From contig JAEZHY010000195.1 in assembly GCA_023416335.1 (NCBI GenBank), positions 1 through 30,959 on the forward strand: a stretch of DNA of 30,959 bases, written 5' to 3'. Under the pieces are notes generated by a model, which saw nothing but the letters and a program-made list of their open reading frames with translations, searched no databases and was not told where the DNA came from. Made by a program: the position numbers and the translations under genes. Position 1 is the stretch's first letter. Each line of letters begins with the position of its first letter. This DNA comes from Pseudomonadota bacterium. GTDB taxonomy: Bacteria > Desulfobacterota > Syntrophobacteria > Syntrophobacterales > Syntrophobacteraceae. Of this stretch, positions 29,983 to 30,959 are shown piece by piece.

Positions 29983-30959
29983 ATGCGCAGCGTACCGCAC
30001 CAACTGTCGAAAATCGCCACATCCTCGGCTCTGGCCCGAAAACTGGCAATCACCCTGGGTGCCATGTCGGCCTTCGGTCCGTTTGCCATCGATATGTACC
30101 TCCCGGCTTTCCCCGTCATTGCCGGGGAACTCGATACCTCCATCGGAACCGTTCAAATCACCCTGGCCGTCTTCCTGCTGGGCCTGGCTGTCGGCCAGAT
30201 GCTTTGGGGAACGCTCAGCGACCGGGTGGGACGGCGGATGCCGCTCTTGTCCGGCTGCCTTCTTTTTTGTTGCATGGCGGCGGTCTGTGCGACCACACAT
30301 TCCATTCACGTGCTGATCGCCGCCCGCTTTTTCATGGGCATTGGCGGTTCCGCCGGCCAGGTTGTCTCCCGCGCCGTCGTTCGCGATTTGTTCGAGGAAC
30401 ATGAGGCCGCGAGATTCTATTCCATGATGATGATAATCAGCGGCATCGGTCCAATTGTTGCTCCGTTTGCGGGAAGCCTGCTGCTGGTCCACTTCGGCTG
30501 GCGTGCGATATTCTGGTCCATCACCATTTTTGGCGGCATCTGCGCCGTCGCCGTCCTGAGGATTCCTGAAACCCTGGCCCGGGAAAACCGGATGCGGGGG
30601 CATATTGCGGCTGTCTTCCGGGGATATGGCCCGATTCTGCTGAACCGCCGCTTTCTGGGGCCGGCATTGGCGATCGGTTGCACTTCGGGGATGCTGTTCA
30701 CCTATATCGCCAACTCATCCCACATCTTTATCGAACTGTTCGGGATTCCGGTTGCGTTTTTCGGATTCCTGTTCGCCACGAACTCCGTCGGATTGTACAT
30801 CGGGGCCCAGTCCAACCGTTTGCTGCTGCGGAGGTTCAACCCCGGACAACTTTTGCGCAGGGGGATGTGGCTCAACGTCTGCATGGCCGTGATCCTGGTC
30901 GGCTGCGCCGGGACGGGATTGGGCGGATTTCCGCTTCTGTTCGGGGTCCTGTTCCTGTG
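29983..30959 (+). CDS. Bcr/CflA family drug-efflux MFS transporter, N-terminal part
   Basis: 325 codons are present before the gene runs off the right edge; family members are about 400 residues. The sequence begins MRSVPHQLSKIATSS and enters TM1 with LGAMSAFGPFAIDMYLPAFP, a hallmark of Bcr/CflA (IDMYLPA). The MFS loop 2-3 motif is GTLSDRVGRRMPLL, and motif C-like SGIGPIVAPFAGSLLL lies in TM5, the antiporter signature. The proteins export drugs or metabolites such as bicyclomycin or dipeptides by proton antiport. ATG at 29983 is the only start after an in-frame stop at 29938; its ribosome-binding site is weak. It is transcribed away from hicB and unrelated to the carboxylate cluster. Confidence 0.9.
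   Translation, partial: MRSVPHQLSKIATSSALARKLAITLGAMSAFGPFAIDMYLPAFPVIAGELDTSIGTVQITLAVFLLGLAVGQMLWGTLSDRVGRRMPLLSGCLLFCCMAAVCATTHSIHVLIAARFFMGIGGSAGQVVSRAVVRDLFEEHEAARFYSMMMIISGIGPIVAPFAGSLLLVHFGWRAIFWSITIFGGICAVAVLRIPETLARENRMRGHIAAVFRGYGPILLNRRFLGPALAIGCTSGMLFTYIANSSHIFIELFGIPVAFFGFLFATNSVGLYIGAQSNRLLLRRFNPGQLLRRGMWLNVCMAVILVGCAGTGLGGFPLLFGVLFL

Noticed and set aside
29794..30603. Minus-strand open frame of 269 codons near the right edge
   Set aside because: Antisense to the Bcr/CflA transporter, whose IDMYLPA and GTLSDRVGRR motifs establish the plus-strand frame.
1..30959. tRNA, rRNA, CRISPR array, insertion sequence or prophage
   Set aside because: No cloverleaf, ribosomal signature, regular spaced repeat array, transposase or phage protein was recognised in any frame. 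I could not run a covariance search.

Overview
The window looks like the chromosome of an anaerobic Gram-negative bacterium, most likely Desulfobacterota (Syntrophobacterales or a relative). The clues are cytosolic HdrB/HdrC-type iron-sulfur proteins, a RACo-type corrinoid-protein activator, a soluble-looking fumarate reductase/succinate dehydrogenase without a membrane anchor, TAXI-TRAP transport, and an outer-membrane lipoprotein with an L,D-transpeptidase. This placement is inferred from gene content only. I saw no rRNA, tRNA, CRISPR array, insertion sequence or phage gene.

Left part (1-7957): the end of an FRG-domain protein, methylglyoxal synthase, a class I methyltransferase-like protein, a translationally coupled pair of envelope hydrolases (NodB-type deacetylase, then an amidase), a GNAT acetyltransferase, a 0.5 kb gene-free stretch rich in palindromes with two strong terminators, a small Lpp-like alanine-rich lipoprotein beside a YkuD L,D-transpeptidase, and a class II aldolase.

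Middle (7958-13921): a 1314-residue soluble histidine kinase with about eight PAS units, convergent with a RACo-like ferredoxin/ASKHA protein. A palindromic repeat lies between them and has a second copy at 4092.

Right part (13922-29311), the most interesting region: eight minus-strand genes and then five more form two adjacent transcription units that appear to share one regulator. The upstream unit encodes a TAXI solute-binding protein, a fused TRAP permease, a PrpB/isocitrate-lyase-family lyase, a HutC-type GntR repressor and an MmgE/PrpD protein. The downstream unit encodes a flavoprotein and Fe-S subunit of fumarate-reductase type, class I fumarase beta and alpha, a SucC-like CoA ligase beta subunit carrying an extra 2[4Fe-4S] ferredoxin domain, a SucD-like alpha subunit, a short citrate-synthase/citryl-CoA-lyase-like enzyme, HdrC and HdrB. 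Both units begin with a TTGACA promoter whose -10 is covered by the same 14-bp near-palindrome, CTTRTA-NN-TAYAAG. The downstream genes fall in the order oxidise, hydrate, attach CoA, cleave. They would fit uptake and breakdown of a small di- or tricarboxylic acid (for example methylsuccinate/mesaconate/citramalate, or tricarballylate/aconitate/citrate), with electrons passing to HdrCB. The substrate is a hypothesis; the gene content, the domain fusion and the paired operators are read directly from the sequence.

Right edge (29492-30959): a solitary HicB-like antitoxin and the first 325 codons of a Bcr/CflA-type drug-efflux MFS transporter that runs off the window.
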